This document shows, in pieces, positions 23,059 through 31,833 of a stretch of 42,529 nt of DNA. Positions within the stretch are counted from its first letter, which is position 1. Each line of letters opens with the position of its first letter. The position numbers and the translations under genes are program-made. The notes below the pieces were generated by a model. That model was not told the DNA's origin, made no database searches, and saw only the letters and a program-made list of their open reading frames with translations. Source of the DNA: CAZTGZ01 sp964613385 (GTDB lineage: Bacteria > Bacteroidota > Bacteroidia > NS11-12g > UBA9320); the NCBI GenBank assembly GCA_964613385.1, contig CAZTGZ010000020.1, positions 1-42,529 of the forward strand, read 5' to 3'.

Positions 23059-24059
23059 TATTCCTCTTCATCCACTATTTCAAGTGCACTTAAATATTCT
23101 TTCAGACCAGTTATTACCGGCACCTCCATTAAAGGTGCATGAAGCTCATTTGCAATCAATACACTCACCCAATCGAGGCGATATATCATATCAAAAATGG
23201 TATAAATCGAATATTCAGGTACAAAGAGCGGTAATACCTTGTTGTTGGACAATTCCAAATGGGACATGACAAAATCAAATCGGGCAGCCACCCGATCATT
23301 CTGACCGGAAAACAAGAATATATAATTGCTCTCCATATGATCTACGTAGGATTCGATCACATTGTGATTGCTTTCCGGTATCAGATGAAGAAATGCCTCC
23401 AGTTTGGCGTTTTCGTTGAGTTGTTGACAGAATCTAAGTCCAACCGGAGCAAAAGCACTATCTGCCAATATCACAAACTTTTCGCTGAGGTTGCTTTTAA
23501 AGAATTGGTAGATCCGATCAGATGAAGCCTTTTGCAAAGCCTGATTTTCTTCAAATCCTTGAATTACTGATTCCAATTCTGCACGTATGTCCTGTTGAAC
23601 AAGTTCACCCAGAATCATTAACATAAATCCCAACCCGTACCCGATGGTCATGCGGGGTTGGAAACCTTCTTCCAATATATAGTGCTTCCACCCATTTTCT
23701 TTGGCAATTCGCAGCAATTCGCCACCTGAAGCCAAAACCAGTATGCTGGCACCCTTGCTTTTCGCCTGCTCACACATACTGAGTGTTTCCTCTGTATTAC
23801 CGCTATAACTGTTCAAAACAACCAGAGAATTCTGATTGACATAAGCCGGCAATTGATAGTCATTTGCCGTTTCAATAGGTACAGGAAAACTTCTGTAAAA
23901 CCAATTTCTGGCAATTGCCGCTCCAATGCCTGACCCTCCCAATCCGCCGAGTATTATATGTTGAAACTGATCAGCTTTCAATCCATGTGCCTGATACGTT
24001 TCTAAAACATACGACAACTGATTCGTAAATTGATCCAATGAACTTTCGTGTGTTATCAT
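23058..24059 (-). CDS. Bifunctional phosphoglucose/phosphomannose isomerase (SIS domain)
   Basis: 333 aa. It interconverts fructose-6-P with glucose-6-P and mannose-6-P. The SIS domain has GGLGGSGIGAA at 38-48 and NSYSGNTEET at 83-92. The C-terminal part matches the bacterial PGI/PMI C-domain: a conserved NHNVIES segment with a catalytic-type His, and RLDWVSVLIANELHAPLMEVPVI. It is the first gene of a two-gene operon with the CpsB-like phosphatase. A TAAGTTTG box precedes it by 11 bases. Confidence 0.9.
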   Translation of the reverse strand: MITHESSLDQFTNQLSYVLETYQAHGLKADQFQHIILGGLGGSGIGAAIARNWFYRSFPVPIETANDYQLPAYVNQNSLVVLNSYSGNTEETLSMCEQAKSKGASILVLASGGELLRIAKENGWKHYILEEGFQPRMTIGYGLGFMLMILGELVQQDIRAELESVIQGFEENQALQKASSDRIYQFFKSNLSEKFVILADSAFAPVGLRFCQQLNENAKLEAFLHLIPESNHNVIESYVDHMESNYIFLFSGQNDRVAARFDFVMSHLELSNNKVLPLFVPEYSIYTIFDMIYRLDWVSVLIANELHAPLMEVPVITGLKEYLSALEIVDEEE

Positions 24060-24070
24060 AATTCGGGATA

Positions 24071-24078
24071 CAAACTTA
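24071..24078 (-). promoter_or_regulatory. -7 box (TAAGTTTG) of the isomerase operon
   Basis: Exact TAnnTTTG on the minus strand, 11 bases before the ATG at 24059. Confidence 0.45.
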
Positions 24079-24191
24079 CACGAATTATGAAATCGGATAA
24101 GCGATTCAGAAAGTATAATTTATTCTTAATGTAAAATTTTTGGCTTGAGGAGCACAAATTGGCCTTATTCTTGTTAACTTGAAATAGATTT

Positions 24192-24713
24192 ATGAAAATC
24201 ACCTTATTTCTGTTATTGTTATGGCCATTTTTAAATGTATGGAGTCAGCCCATGGGCCAGCCTGCAGAAGTGCTGAAAAATGGAGACTTGAGCCTTCCGG
24301 TACACACTTTTGAAACGTTTTCTCAAGGCTTAGAAAGCGACAATGACACCTTATATGTTTTCAACTTCTGGGCCACCTGGTGCAGACCTTGTGTGGCAGA
24401 ACTGCCTCATTTTGAAGCCATAAACGATAGTCTGAAAGGACAGAAAATAAAAATTATTCTGGTGAGTCTCGACAGCCGAAAAAAAGCGGAAACAGAATTG
24501 ATTCCATTTATACAGCGCAAGCAATTACAAAACCAGGTGATTTTGCTGAATGCGCCTGATTTTAACAGCTGGATAGACAAAATTTCACCTGAATGGAGTG
24601 GGAGCATTCCGGCTACTCTTATGGTCAGAAAAGGTAAAAGGGCCTTTTATGAACAGGACTTCGAATTCGGACATTTAAAAAATCAAATAGAATTACAATA
24701 TCAAAAATTATGA
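24192..24713 (+). CDS. TlpA-like secreted thioredoxin-fold protein
   Basis: 173 aa. Signal peptide MKITLFLLLLWPFLNVWSQ, then a TlpA/ResA fold with active site W63-CRPC (64-67) inside NFWATWC, and the cis-Pro region SGSIPATLMV. It acts in the periplasm as a disulfide reductant or oxidant. The next gene starts four bases before its stop (ATGA), and also encodes a secreted thioredoxin-fold protein. Confidence 0.9.
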   Translation: MKITLFLLLLWPFLNVWSQPMGQPAEVLKNGDLSLPVHTFETFSQGLESDNDTLYVFNFWATWCRPCVAELPHFEAINDSLKGQKIKIILVSLDSRKKAETELIPFIQRKQLQNQVILLNAPDFNSWIDKISPEWSGSIPATLMVRKGKRAFYEQDFEFGHLKNQIELQYQKL

Positions 24714-25342
24714 AAATCAAATCCATCCTTCTGATTCTTATTACTTTACCCATTTGGATAGCTGGCAGCAGTTCTCGTTTTGCCGATACATCTGCCAAAG
24801 GTTATGGGGTAGGTGACCTCGTAGAAAATTTTACCTTAAAAAATGTAGATGGAAAAATGGTATCTCTTGAGGATTACAAAAATTCCAAAGGGGTCATTGT
24901 CGTGTTTACCTGCAATCATTGCCCTTATGCTAAAGCCTACGAAAGTCGCATTATGGATTTAGATAAGAATTATCGTTCCAAAGGATATCCGGTTCTGGCT
25001 ATCAATCCGAATGACCCTTCGATAGTTTCAGATGACAGCTATGAAAAAATGCAGGAGTTAGCGAAAGAAAAAGGTTATACATTTCCTTATCTGATAGACG
25101 AGAAACAGGATGTATTTCCAAAATTCGGTGCTACCAAAACCCCACATGTTTTCTTGTTGCATCGTACATCTGAAGGCTTTATGGTGAAGTATATCGGCGC
25201 CATAGATGATAACTATGAAGATGCAGCCAGTGTAAAGAACCGATTTGTTGAAAATGCGATTCAGGCCATAGAAACAAACCAGAATCCGGATCCATCCGTA
25301 ACCAAAGCCATCGGATGCTCAATTAAAGTCGCCAAGAAGTAA
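24710..25342 (+). CDS. Secreted redoxin (AhpC/TSA-like) protein
   Basis: 210 aa. Signal peptide (to ~AGSSSRFA), then a peroxiredoxin/thioredoxin fold: GDLVENFTLKNVDGKMVSL, CxxC at C68-NHC71 within VFTCNHCPYAKAYE, and the cis-Pro stretch GATKTPHVFLL. The CNHCPY motif is typical of a redoxin subfamily annotated as thioredoxin family protein. Coupled by overlap to the TlpA-like gene; the two may form a periplasmic redox relay (inference). It is convergent with the next gene, with only two bases between the stops. Confidence 0.88.
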   Translation: MKIKSILLILITLPIWIAGSSSRFADTSAKGYGVGDLVENFTLKNVDGKMVSLEDYKNSKGVIVVFTCNHCPYAKAYESRIMDLDKNYRSKGYPVLAINPNDPSIVSDDSYEKMQELAKEKGYTFPYLIDEKQDVFPKFGATKTPHVFLLHRTSEGFMVKYIGAIDDNYEDAASVKNRFVENAIQAIETNQNPDPSVTKAIGCSIKVAKK

Positions 25343-25344
25343 GA

Positions 25345-26055
25345 CTATCGGCCTTTGTTCAAATAATAGGCGCTCAGCCAAATGCCAGAAAACAGCGAAA
25401 AGCGTGTTATTTGCCAGGCATCCAGATCGTCTATAACAAAAAAGGCTATCCATGCGAGTGCATTCAGGATTAAAACAATCCTGGTAAGGCAAAAAGCCCA
25501 TTTTCCCTGATAAAAATTCGTTCGGTCGATGGGAGCATTGTTATGTCCGGGAAGTTGATCCGCAACGTTGAGATACTCATTCAACAGTGCGCCAAATTCC
25601 GTCTCCAACAACGGAGTATTCGTTTTTTCTTCATTGCTCAGATAAATATTCCCTTGTCCGTTGGGCATGGCAATTTTATAAAATCGACCGCCGGTCTGAC
25701 TGTCATAGTTACTGGAAGCTGCTGCCAGTTCCTGCCATGAGCACTGATAGGTCCATCTTCTAAAGAATGGTGATCGATGCTTTAAACTGACTAATACACC
25801 ATCCTGAGATAAGGTAACTGTGCAAGGAATATTCGCCCATTTCATTATAGCCCATAAGGTCAGTAAAGCACTCAATCCAACCATACCAAAACTCAGCGTA
25901 AGCACCAACCAATCCGGCAGTTCAGCTTGAATGCTCAACAACAAAAACACCAGAGAAATAACTACAACAGAAGGAATACCAACCAAAATGAGAACCACCG
26001 CATAAACCCGCTGGCATTTCATCTCAAACGATTTAGATTCCGGGAAATCCAACAT
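25345..26055 (-). CDS. Membrane protein with PH-like middle domain, unknown function
   Basis: 236 aa. Two membrane segments near the N-terminus (~18-40, 45-67), then a ~115-residue soluble beta-rich part (VTLSQDGVLVSLKHRSPFF, WQELAAASSNYD) resembling bacterial PH-like domains, then two more membrane segments (~187-205, 212-231). I do not recognise a named family. It follows the LOG gene by two bases and is the last gene of a three-gene minus-strand string. Confidence 0.8.
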   Translation of the reverse strand: MLDFPESKSFEMKCQRVYAVVLILVGIPSVVVISLVFLLLSIQAELPDWLVLTLSFGMVGLSALLTLWAIMKWANIPCTVTLSQDGVLVSLKHRSPFFRRWTYQCSWQELAAASSNYDSQTGGRFYKIAMPNGQGNIYLSNEEKTNTPLLETEFGALLNEYLNVADQLPGHNNAPIDRTNFYQGKWAFCLTRIVLILNALAWIAFFVIDDLDAWQITRFSLFSGIWLSAYYLNKGR

Positions 26056-26057
26056 AC

Positions 26058-26789
26058 CTAGAAGTTGATGGATATATTGTACTTGCTGTAATAGTCAAAA
26101 ATCTCTTCAACAACTTCATCTGCAGTATCCACCAGTTTGTAAAAATTCAGGTCTTCCGGACTTATATTTTTCTCCTTCAACAGCACCTCTTCATTGATCC
26201 AATCAAGCAATCCCTTCCAAAAGTCTGTTCCAACAAGTATAATGGGGAAACGCGCTGTTTTCTGAGTCTGTACAAGAGTTAATGCTTCAAAAAGTTCATC
26301 AAGCGTTCCATAACCTCCAGGAAGTACGATAAATCCTTGCGCATATTTCATGAACATCACCTTTCGCACAAAAAAGAAATTGAAGTTGATGATTTTATCC
26401 TTGTCTATATAGGGATTAGAACTTTGCTCGAAGGGTAAATTGATGTTAAGCCCAACGGATTTCCCGCCGGCCAGGTTGGCTCCTTTATTGGCCGCCTCCA
26501 TAATTCCCGGCCCACCTCCTGTGATGATGCCAAATCCACTTTTACTCAATTTATACGCAATGTCCTGCGCCAATTGATAATATGGATGGCCTTCATGGGT
26601 GCGTGCAGAACCAAAAATACTTACACAAGGTCCGATTCTGGCGAGGTTATCGTAGCCCTCCACGAACTCCGACATCACTTTAAAAATGTTCCAACTGTCA
26701 CTGCCTTTAATCTCAGGCCAAACTTTGTTCTCGAATGCTTTCTTAATACGTTCGCTTTCCGAAAGTCTATGTTTCTCTTTTTCGTTCAT
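26058..26789 (-). CDS. LOG family protein (Rossmann-fold nucleotide hydrolase)
   Basis: 243 aa. Marks of the family are CVSIFGSART (~55-64), GGGPGIMEAANKGA (91-104) and PGGYGTLDE (157-165). Characterised members cleave nucleoside 5'-monophosphates to base and ribose 5-phosphate (cytokinin activation in plants). In bacteria the physiological substrate is often unknown. The N-terminal ~40 residues are charged and typical of the TIGR00730-type long form. Three bases separate it from the upstream symporter gene. Confidence 0.92.
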   Translation of the reverse strand: MNEKEKHRLSESERIKKAFENKVWPEIKGSDSWNIFKVMSEFVEGYDNLARIGPCVSIFGSARTHEGHPYYQLAQDIAYKLSKSGFGIITGGGPGIMEAANKGANLAGGKSVGLNINLPFEQSSNPYIDKDKIINFNFFFVRKVMFMKYAQGFIVLPGGYGTLDELFEALTLVQTQKTARFPIILVGTDFWKGLLDWINEEVLLKEKNISPEDLNFYKLVDTADEVVEEIFDYYSKYNISINF

Positions 26790-26792
26790 ATA

Positions 26793-28265
26793 TTAGTTAA
26801 CGGTAGAAATTTGTTTTCTGTTTTGAATTAGGGTGCTCAGGAACAATAAAATAAAGGTCAGCAATCCATTGTAAAATAAAATTTCAAAGCCAATGGTATA
26901 GCCATCCCACCAAATTGGTGCCATCTTATTGATGTAAAAGGAAATGAACATGGATGCCACACAAATAAATGGAACCGCTTGATCCCAAACCGGTTTCTTT
27001 GTAAGTATTCCATAGGCAAACAATCCCAGTAAAGGACCATATGTATACCCCGCAGCCTTAAAAATACTCGTAATCACGGAGTCATCAGCCATCAACTGAA
27101 AAATCACGATCAATAAAAAAGTCAGGAATGCAAATCCGATATGTACCCATCTTCTGGTGCGAATGCTTCCTCCCTTTTTTTCGAAATTGAGAAAATCCAC
27201 TACAAATGCGGTCGTTAATGATGTGAGCGTGCTGTCGGCGCTGGAATAGGCAGCAGCAATCAATCCCAATACAAACAAAACACCTACAATTCCTCCCAAA
27301 TGTTCGATGGCCAACGTTGGATATAGCAAATCAGTTTTAGCCGGAATAGCAATACCTTTCTGATAGGAATACACATACAATAATGCGCCAAATGCCACAA
27401 AAAGTGTGTTAACAATGGCCATCATAAAACTTAAGGTATAGATATTTTTTTTGGCTTCGTGCAGGTTCTTACAACCCAGATTTTTTTGCATCATATCCTG
27501 ATCCAATCCGGTCATTACCAACGCAATCAGAAACCCGCTGCCAAATTGTTTCCAAAAGTTTCTCGGACTATCATCCCAGAAGAAAATCTGATTCAAATTG
27601 CGGGCTTCCATTTCAGTAAAGAAATCCTGAACAGAAAAATTGAGCCCCTGCAACAGGTAATATATTGTAAATCCCAGGGCTCCCAACATCATTAAAGTTT
27701 GTAAAGTATCCGTATAAATGATGGTTTTAATTCCTCCCTTAAATGTATACACGTAAATAAGGAGTATGGTTGCCGCAACAGTTACCCAAAAAGGCACACC
27801 CAAAGGCTTAAAAAGGAAATGATCCAATACCCCGGCTGTTAAAAACAAGCGGATTGAACTACCCACCAGGCGGCTGAGCAGGAAAAATGCTGAACCAGTT
27901 TTATAGCTCCAAAAACCAAATCGACTTTCGAGATAGCCATAAATGGAGGTCAGATTCAATCGATAATAGATGGGAAGAAGAACGGAGGCAATGACAAAAT
28001 AGCCCAAAAAATACCCCAGCACTACTTGTAAATAGCTAAACTGTCCGTTTATATGCCCGATATTGCCCACAACTCCCGGTACCGAAATAAATGTAACTCC
28101 GGACAAAGAGGCACCAATCATTCCGAATGAAATCATGAACCAATGGGCCTTGCGGTTTCCCAGATAGAATGAATTTTCATCTGAATTCCGATCCGTAATC
28201 AGGGATACCAGAATCAAAATCAAAAAATAACCACCAATTAAAGATGCAATTAGTCCCAGACTCAT
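26793..28265 (-). CDS. Sodium:solute symporter family protein
   Basis: 490 aa, about 13 membrane helices. Typical SSS pattern: an N-terminal helix, then SFYLGNRKAHWFMISFGMIGASLSG (TM2), a GYFLGYFVIA region, and ADSTLTSLTTAFVVDF in the middle, matching the SSS S..D..L.S...D motif. The substrate (sugar, amino acid, pantothenate or other) cannot be told. It is the first gene of a string with LOG and the PH-like membrane protein. A near-consensus -7 box TTCATTTG lies five bases before the ATG. Confidence 0.92.
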   Translation of the reverse strand: MSLGLIASLIGGYFLILILVSLITDRNSDENSFYLGNRKAHWFMISFGMIGASLSGVTFISVPGVVGNIGHINGQFSYLQVVLGYFLGYFVIASVLLPIYYRLNLTSIYGYLESRFGFWSYKTGSAFFLLSRLVGSSIRLFLTAGVLDHFLFKPLGVPFWVTVAATILLIYVYTFKGGIKTIIYTDTLQTLMMLGALGFTIYYLLQGLNFSVQDFFTEMEARNLNQIFFWDDSPRNFWKQFGSGFLIALVMTGLDQDMMQKNLGCKNLHEAKKNIYTLSFMMAIVNTLFVAFGALLYVYSYQKGIAIPAKTDLLYPTLAIEHLGGIVGVLFVLGLIAAAYSSADSTLTSLTTAFVVDFLNFEKKGGSIRTRRWVHIGFAFLTFLLIVIFQLMADDSVITSIFKAAGYTYGPLLGLFAYGILTKKPVWDQAVPFICVASMFISFYINKMAPIWWDGYTIGFEILFYNGLLTFILLFLSTLIQNRKQISTVN

Positions 28266-28322
28266 GTGTGCAAATGAAGCGAAAAAATAGAATAAGTAAT
28301 CAAATAGATAATGATGGAGCGC

Positions 28323-28916
28323 TTATAGTGTGTCCCGAAATGCGGGATATGATGTAATCCTTTGGGATTGAGCTTTCATTTTTCTGATCATTTTTTGCCA
28401 ATGGCTGGTATCGGGTTGAGATTCAATCAGAAATTTCTCCAATACCGGTAACGTCGCCCAGATTTTAAGCGCATTCATTTGATTTGACAGATTCCGCGCT
28501 TCTGATTTTGAATTTTCCCTCAGCGCGTTCAAAGCGGCTAAGCGCGCAGTATGGCGCATTTTAAATGCATTCAAATCTTCTTTCAGATTTAGTTTAAGCA
28601 AGGTATCCATGGTACTATCCGACTCTAATAATAGCATGGCAGCGTTCAAATATGTTTCCTCATATTCCTGATAGGCTTTCCATAATTCATCTGCCTTTTC
28701 ATGGTCGCCGTTTAACTCCGATTGCCGTTCAAATATCTCCTTCAGTTTTGCTGAAGTATCTGTCATTTGCATAAACATATAGTCCACCATATTGGTATAT
28801 GTTCTCTTGGATCCAAAAGATGATTCAGGTGGAGGAAGAATGTCCTTTTTGTCCTTAGGTGCCGGCATACATCCTGCTGCCAGATACAACATGATAACCA
28901 TTACAAAATTCCTCAT
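28323..28916 (-). CDS. Hypothetical lipoprotein, helical
   Basis: 197 aa. N-terminus MRNFVMVIMLYLAAGC with lipobox LAAGC (Cys16). The mature part is almost entirely predicted alpha-helical and charged (ERQSELNGDHEKADELWKAY, LNALRENSKSEARN), suggesting a periplasmic helical bundle. No family recognised. Its start overlaps the thioesterase stop (ATGA). Confidence 0.8.
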   Translation of the reverse strand: MRNFVMVIMLYLAAGCMPAPKDKKDILPPPESSFGSKRTYTNMVDYMFMQMTDTSAKLKEIFERQSELNGDHEKADELWKAYQEYEETYLNAAMLLLESDSTMDTLLKLNLKEDLNAFKMRHTARLAALNALRENSKSEARNLSNQMNALKIWATLPVLEKFLIESQPDTSHWQKMIRKMKAQSQRITSYPAFRDTL

Positions 28917-29404
28917 ACTTTACTCTTAAGTTGAATCACTCTTTGGTCAAAGGTATCCGCTTCAACGGTTAAAAGCATGTTTTCGAACAGGTGCAACATG
29001 GACTCATCGTGAATGGCTGTTGAATTTTTTAAGAGGTTGTAATGTACAAATCGGCACCAGAGCAATGATTTCAATACCGTACCTGTTTTGTCATACATTC
29101 TCATTTCCACAGATATATCTTTTGGACCAAACCCAATCATTTGAGATTCAATTCTGATCTCTTCCATCAAATAGACCGGTTTCAAATATGCCATTTGGGA
29201 GGTAGCTACCACCCATCCCAGTCCTGATTCCCTGGCCAGTTTGTAAATATCATAATCATAGAACTCCTTTAAATGATCTTCTCTGGCGTTCATGAAATAA
29301 TCCAGATAACGTCCATTGTTCAGGTGATTAAAAGGGTCACAATCCTGAAACCTCACAGTCCGGTTACAAGTGAGAATTTTGGGTGAAGGGGTCATATTTT
29401 GCAT
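28913..29404 (-). CDS. Acyl-CoA thioesterase (4HBT hot-dog family)
   Basis: 163 aa. Hot-dog fold with the 4HBT signature: FQDCDPFNHLNNGRYLDYF, whose acidic residue and NN match the YbgC/FadM type. It hydrolyses acyl-CoA or acyl-ACP thioesters in the cytoplasm. It starts directly after the upstream stop (TAAATG); an in-frame ATG three codons later is an alternative. It sits in a string with secreted and lipoprotein genes, which does not explain its role. Confidence 0.9.
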   Translation of the reverse strand: MQNMTPSPKILTCNRTVRFQDCDPFNHLNNGRYLDYFMNAREDHLKEFYDYDIYKLARESGLGWVVATSQMAYLKPVYLMEEIRIESQMIGFGPKDISVEMRMYDKTGTVLKSLLWCRFVHYNLLKNSTAIHDESMLHLFENMLLTVEADTFDQRVIQLKSKV

Positions 29405-31804
29405 TTACTTGACAATTATCATTTTTGCATGTTGACTTTTTACTCGCCCAAATGCTCTTACAATGTACATTCCACCTGGCAGTTGGTAATTCATTTGATT
29501 TATGCCGGATTGCACGGCAAATTGACTTACCATGTGTCCCTGTAAGTCAAAAATCTGAATTAGATGATATTCGTTATTCGCATTGTCAAATTGAAAGCCA
29601 TTTGTATTAGGATTCGGGAAAATTATCAATGGCTGATCATTCTGATGCTCATTCACTGAAAAAGCTATACTCAATGGTAGCTTGGCACCCAACCACGTAT
29701 AACTGCTCATATCCGGGGCTTTCATGTCATTATAGCCTTCTACCGAATCGATAGAGTATTTTACATTTCCCACCACGGGTGATCCATAGATGGGCAGACA
29801 AGGGCCAAAACTGCGTTGTAAATCCGCATCAGGCTCAAAAAGTGGATCATCGTAATATGATGCACTCATCCATTTCTCTTTGGCTTTGAATAACGCGTCA
29901 TAATCTCCTATTTCCGGAAATCTCAGTCCGGGTAAGGTTGAACCACTGGTATCAAGGAAAAAATTGGGCGTTTCTGTAAATGAATAATACATATTACTTC
30001 CCATATATGGTAAATGATTGGCTGAAGTCCGGATTTTAAAGAGGTAGCCGCTATCATTCACAAATAAGTTATTCCGTACATAAAAATTCTTCCAAACCGA
30101 AGGGCTATAAAAATCCAACGCCGTGTGATTGGGTCGGGCATCTATAGAATTGAAATAGAAATACACATCACCGGAAGTGTCATAACTGCCGTATTGCGTT
30201 TTAAACGGATGACCTTCTGTAACCTGCAAACCCAAATCCGGGTGGGTAGTAAACGTATCGTGCTTCAACTGACTGAAAGTGTTAAATACAATATAGGTTG
30301 GTCCTCCTTTGGCCACTGCCATGGAAAGAGGCGCATTTATTTCCTTAAAGTCATTATTAGTCACGTAAATATTGCGGGCATCGCCATCAATTTCAAAACC
30401 ATCCTCAAAGCATCTGGAGACTTTGTTGGTCATAAATAATATGTCATAGGCATCGGGATGTTGCGCATTAACGCTGGGTGGTGAAATATGGCCTCCCTGA
30501 GCGTAATCGTGAATCTTGTTGCCGGCTATTCGGATATACCGGCCGGAAAATCCGTGTGCATAATTGATGGCCCCTCTTTCGAGTAATCGGCTGTAATAAG
30601 GATAACTGCAGCTGTAAGGAAAATAGTCGTCATAGGTAGCTTTGATTTTCCAGGCGCTCCAGGAAAAATTGCCATCGTAGAATTCATTGGAACTGATATC
30701 AATATTTCTCGAGTTTCCGGATAACAAAACAGAGATATCATTCATGGCAAAAATGCAACCCTCAATTTTTACGAAATTGCAATTGTTGATTTCTACAGCA
30801 CGTGCAACCGGAGAAACACCGTAGCCCCTGAATTCGATATTGCTAACCCTAATCAAAGTGCAGGCTTCAAAGTATAAAGCATGGTTGGCGGCGGAAACTT
30901 CTAACTTTTTTTGATTTATCCCATTTTTATCCAAAAGCTTGACATAGAGCAAATTCGGATATTGCCAGTTTGAGTTGCACAACGGATTTGTACTGGAATT
31001 GCGGTAAAATCCATCCATATTGGCAGGAAATTCCACAGGTTGTGCCAATGAGTTAAATCCTATTCCGATGCGGTTCCTGTTCATTTCGTCCAGTGAACGG
31101 AACGGGTATAAACGCGTTTTATCAAAATATACCAGATTTGGGTTAAGAGCAGTAGACCGGGTAAAGTAGATAATACTGTCTGCGTTCAATGGGGTCCAGG
31201 TCAATTGGTTTGTATCCAAACCGCTGAAAATCACCGGCCCATGATTCATTCCAACCAGATTCAGTTTTTTTCTATTTGAAAATTTCATTTCCCGAATGGG
31301 ATAAGTTCCCGGAAAAAAACGGATTTCCATATTACTGTCCTGCATACTCAGGGCATCCTTCCAATGACCCGGATTGTTAAAGCTAAATTTATTTCCATGT
31401 CCATTTAGAGAAACGTAATAGTATTTCCTAGAGGAATCTCGAATTTCTTCGTAACGGGCAGCACATCTCAAAATCACCCCATTCAACGCTTGGGTAGTTG
31501 GATCCACCAATTTTATTTCAAACGAGTCCGACCCATGGTCACTCATATCGAATAAAACTCCTGAAATTCTGTTATGAGGATTATTCACTCTTGAAAGGTA
31601 TCCCCCGAAGGTTTGCTTCCAATTTCCATTTTCCCGATAAAGTATGGTCACTTCGGCGCGACAATCCATTTCGGGATCACCGGGTTCCAATATTACCTGA
31701 AGAAAATTATGCGGACTTAAGTTAACAACTTCCATTCTGCACTGCCCTGAACTTATGGTAGCGGAAAGTATGAGAAACGCTGCTAAAAATATGGCTTTGG
31801 GCAT
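29405..31804 (-). CDS. Secreted right-handed beta-helix protein with T9SS sorting domain
   Basis: 799 aa. Signal peptide to ~TISSGQ. The middle (~170-620) has short repeated rungs with VKIEGCIFAMND, NIDISSNEFYDG, YIRIAGNKIHDY, ILFMTNKVSRC and IYVTNNDFKEI, the pattern of parallel beta-helices that often bind or cleave polysaccharide. No pectate-lyase catalytic residues could be assigned. The C-terminus (~728-799) is a Por secretion tail: FPNPNTNGFQF, IFDLQGHMV, GGMYIVRA. It is the second gene of a string headed by the LysM glucosaminidase; a role at the cell surface or on polymers is inference. Confidence 0.88.
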   Translation of the reverse strand: MPKAIFLAAFLILSATISSGQCRMEVVNLSPHNFLQVILEPGDPEMDCRAEVTILYRENGNWKQTFGGYLSRVNNPHNRISGVLFDMSDHGSDSFEIKLVDPTTQALNGVILRCAARYEEIRDSSRKYYYVSLNGHGNKFSFNNPGHWKDALSMQDSNMEIRFFPGTYPIREMKFSNRKKLNLVGMNHGPVIFSGLDTNQLTWTPLNADSIIYFTRSTALNPNLVYFDKTRLYPFRSLDEMNRNRIGIGFNSLAQPVEFPANMDGFYRNSSTNPLCNSNWQYPNLLYVKLLDKNGINQKKLEVSAANHALYFEACTLIRVSNIEFRGYGVSPVARAVEINNCNFVKIEGCIFAMNDISVLLSGNSRNIDISSNEFYDGNFSWSAWKIKATYDDYFPYSCSYPYYSRLLERGAINYAHGFSGRYIRIAGNKIHDYAQGGHISPPSVNAQHPDAYDILFMTNKVSRCFEDGFEIDGDARNIYVTNNDFKEINAPLSMAVAKGGPTYIVFNTFSQLKHDTFTTHPDLGLQVTEGHPFKTQYGSYDTSGDVYFYFNSIDARPNHTALDFYSPSVWKNFYVRNNLFVNDSGYLFKIRTSANHLPYMGSNMYYSFTETPNFFLDTSGSTLPGLRFPEIGDYDALFKAKEKWMSASYYDDPLFEPDADLQRSFGPCLPIYGSPVVGNVKYSIDSVEGYNDMKAPDMSSYTWLGAKLPLSIAFSVNEHQNDQPLIIFPNPNTNGFQFDNANNEYHLIQIFDLQGHMVSQFAVQSGINQMNYQLPGGMYIVRAFGRVKSQHAKMIIVK

Positions 31805-31833
31805 GCAATCGAAATTAGGTTATTGAATGAACA

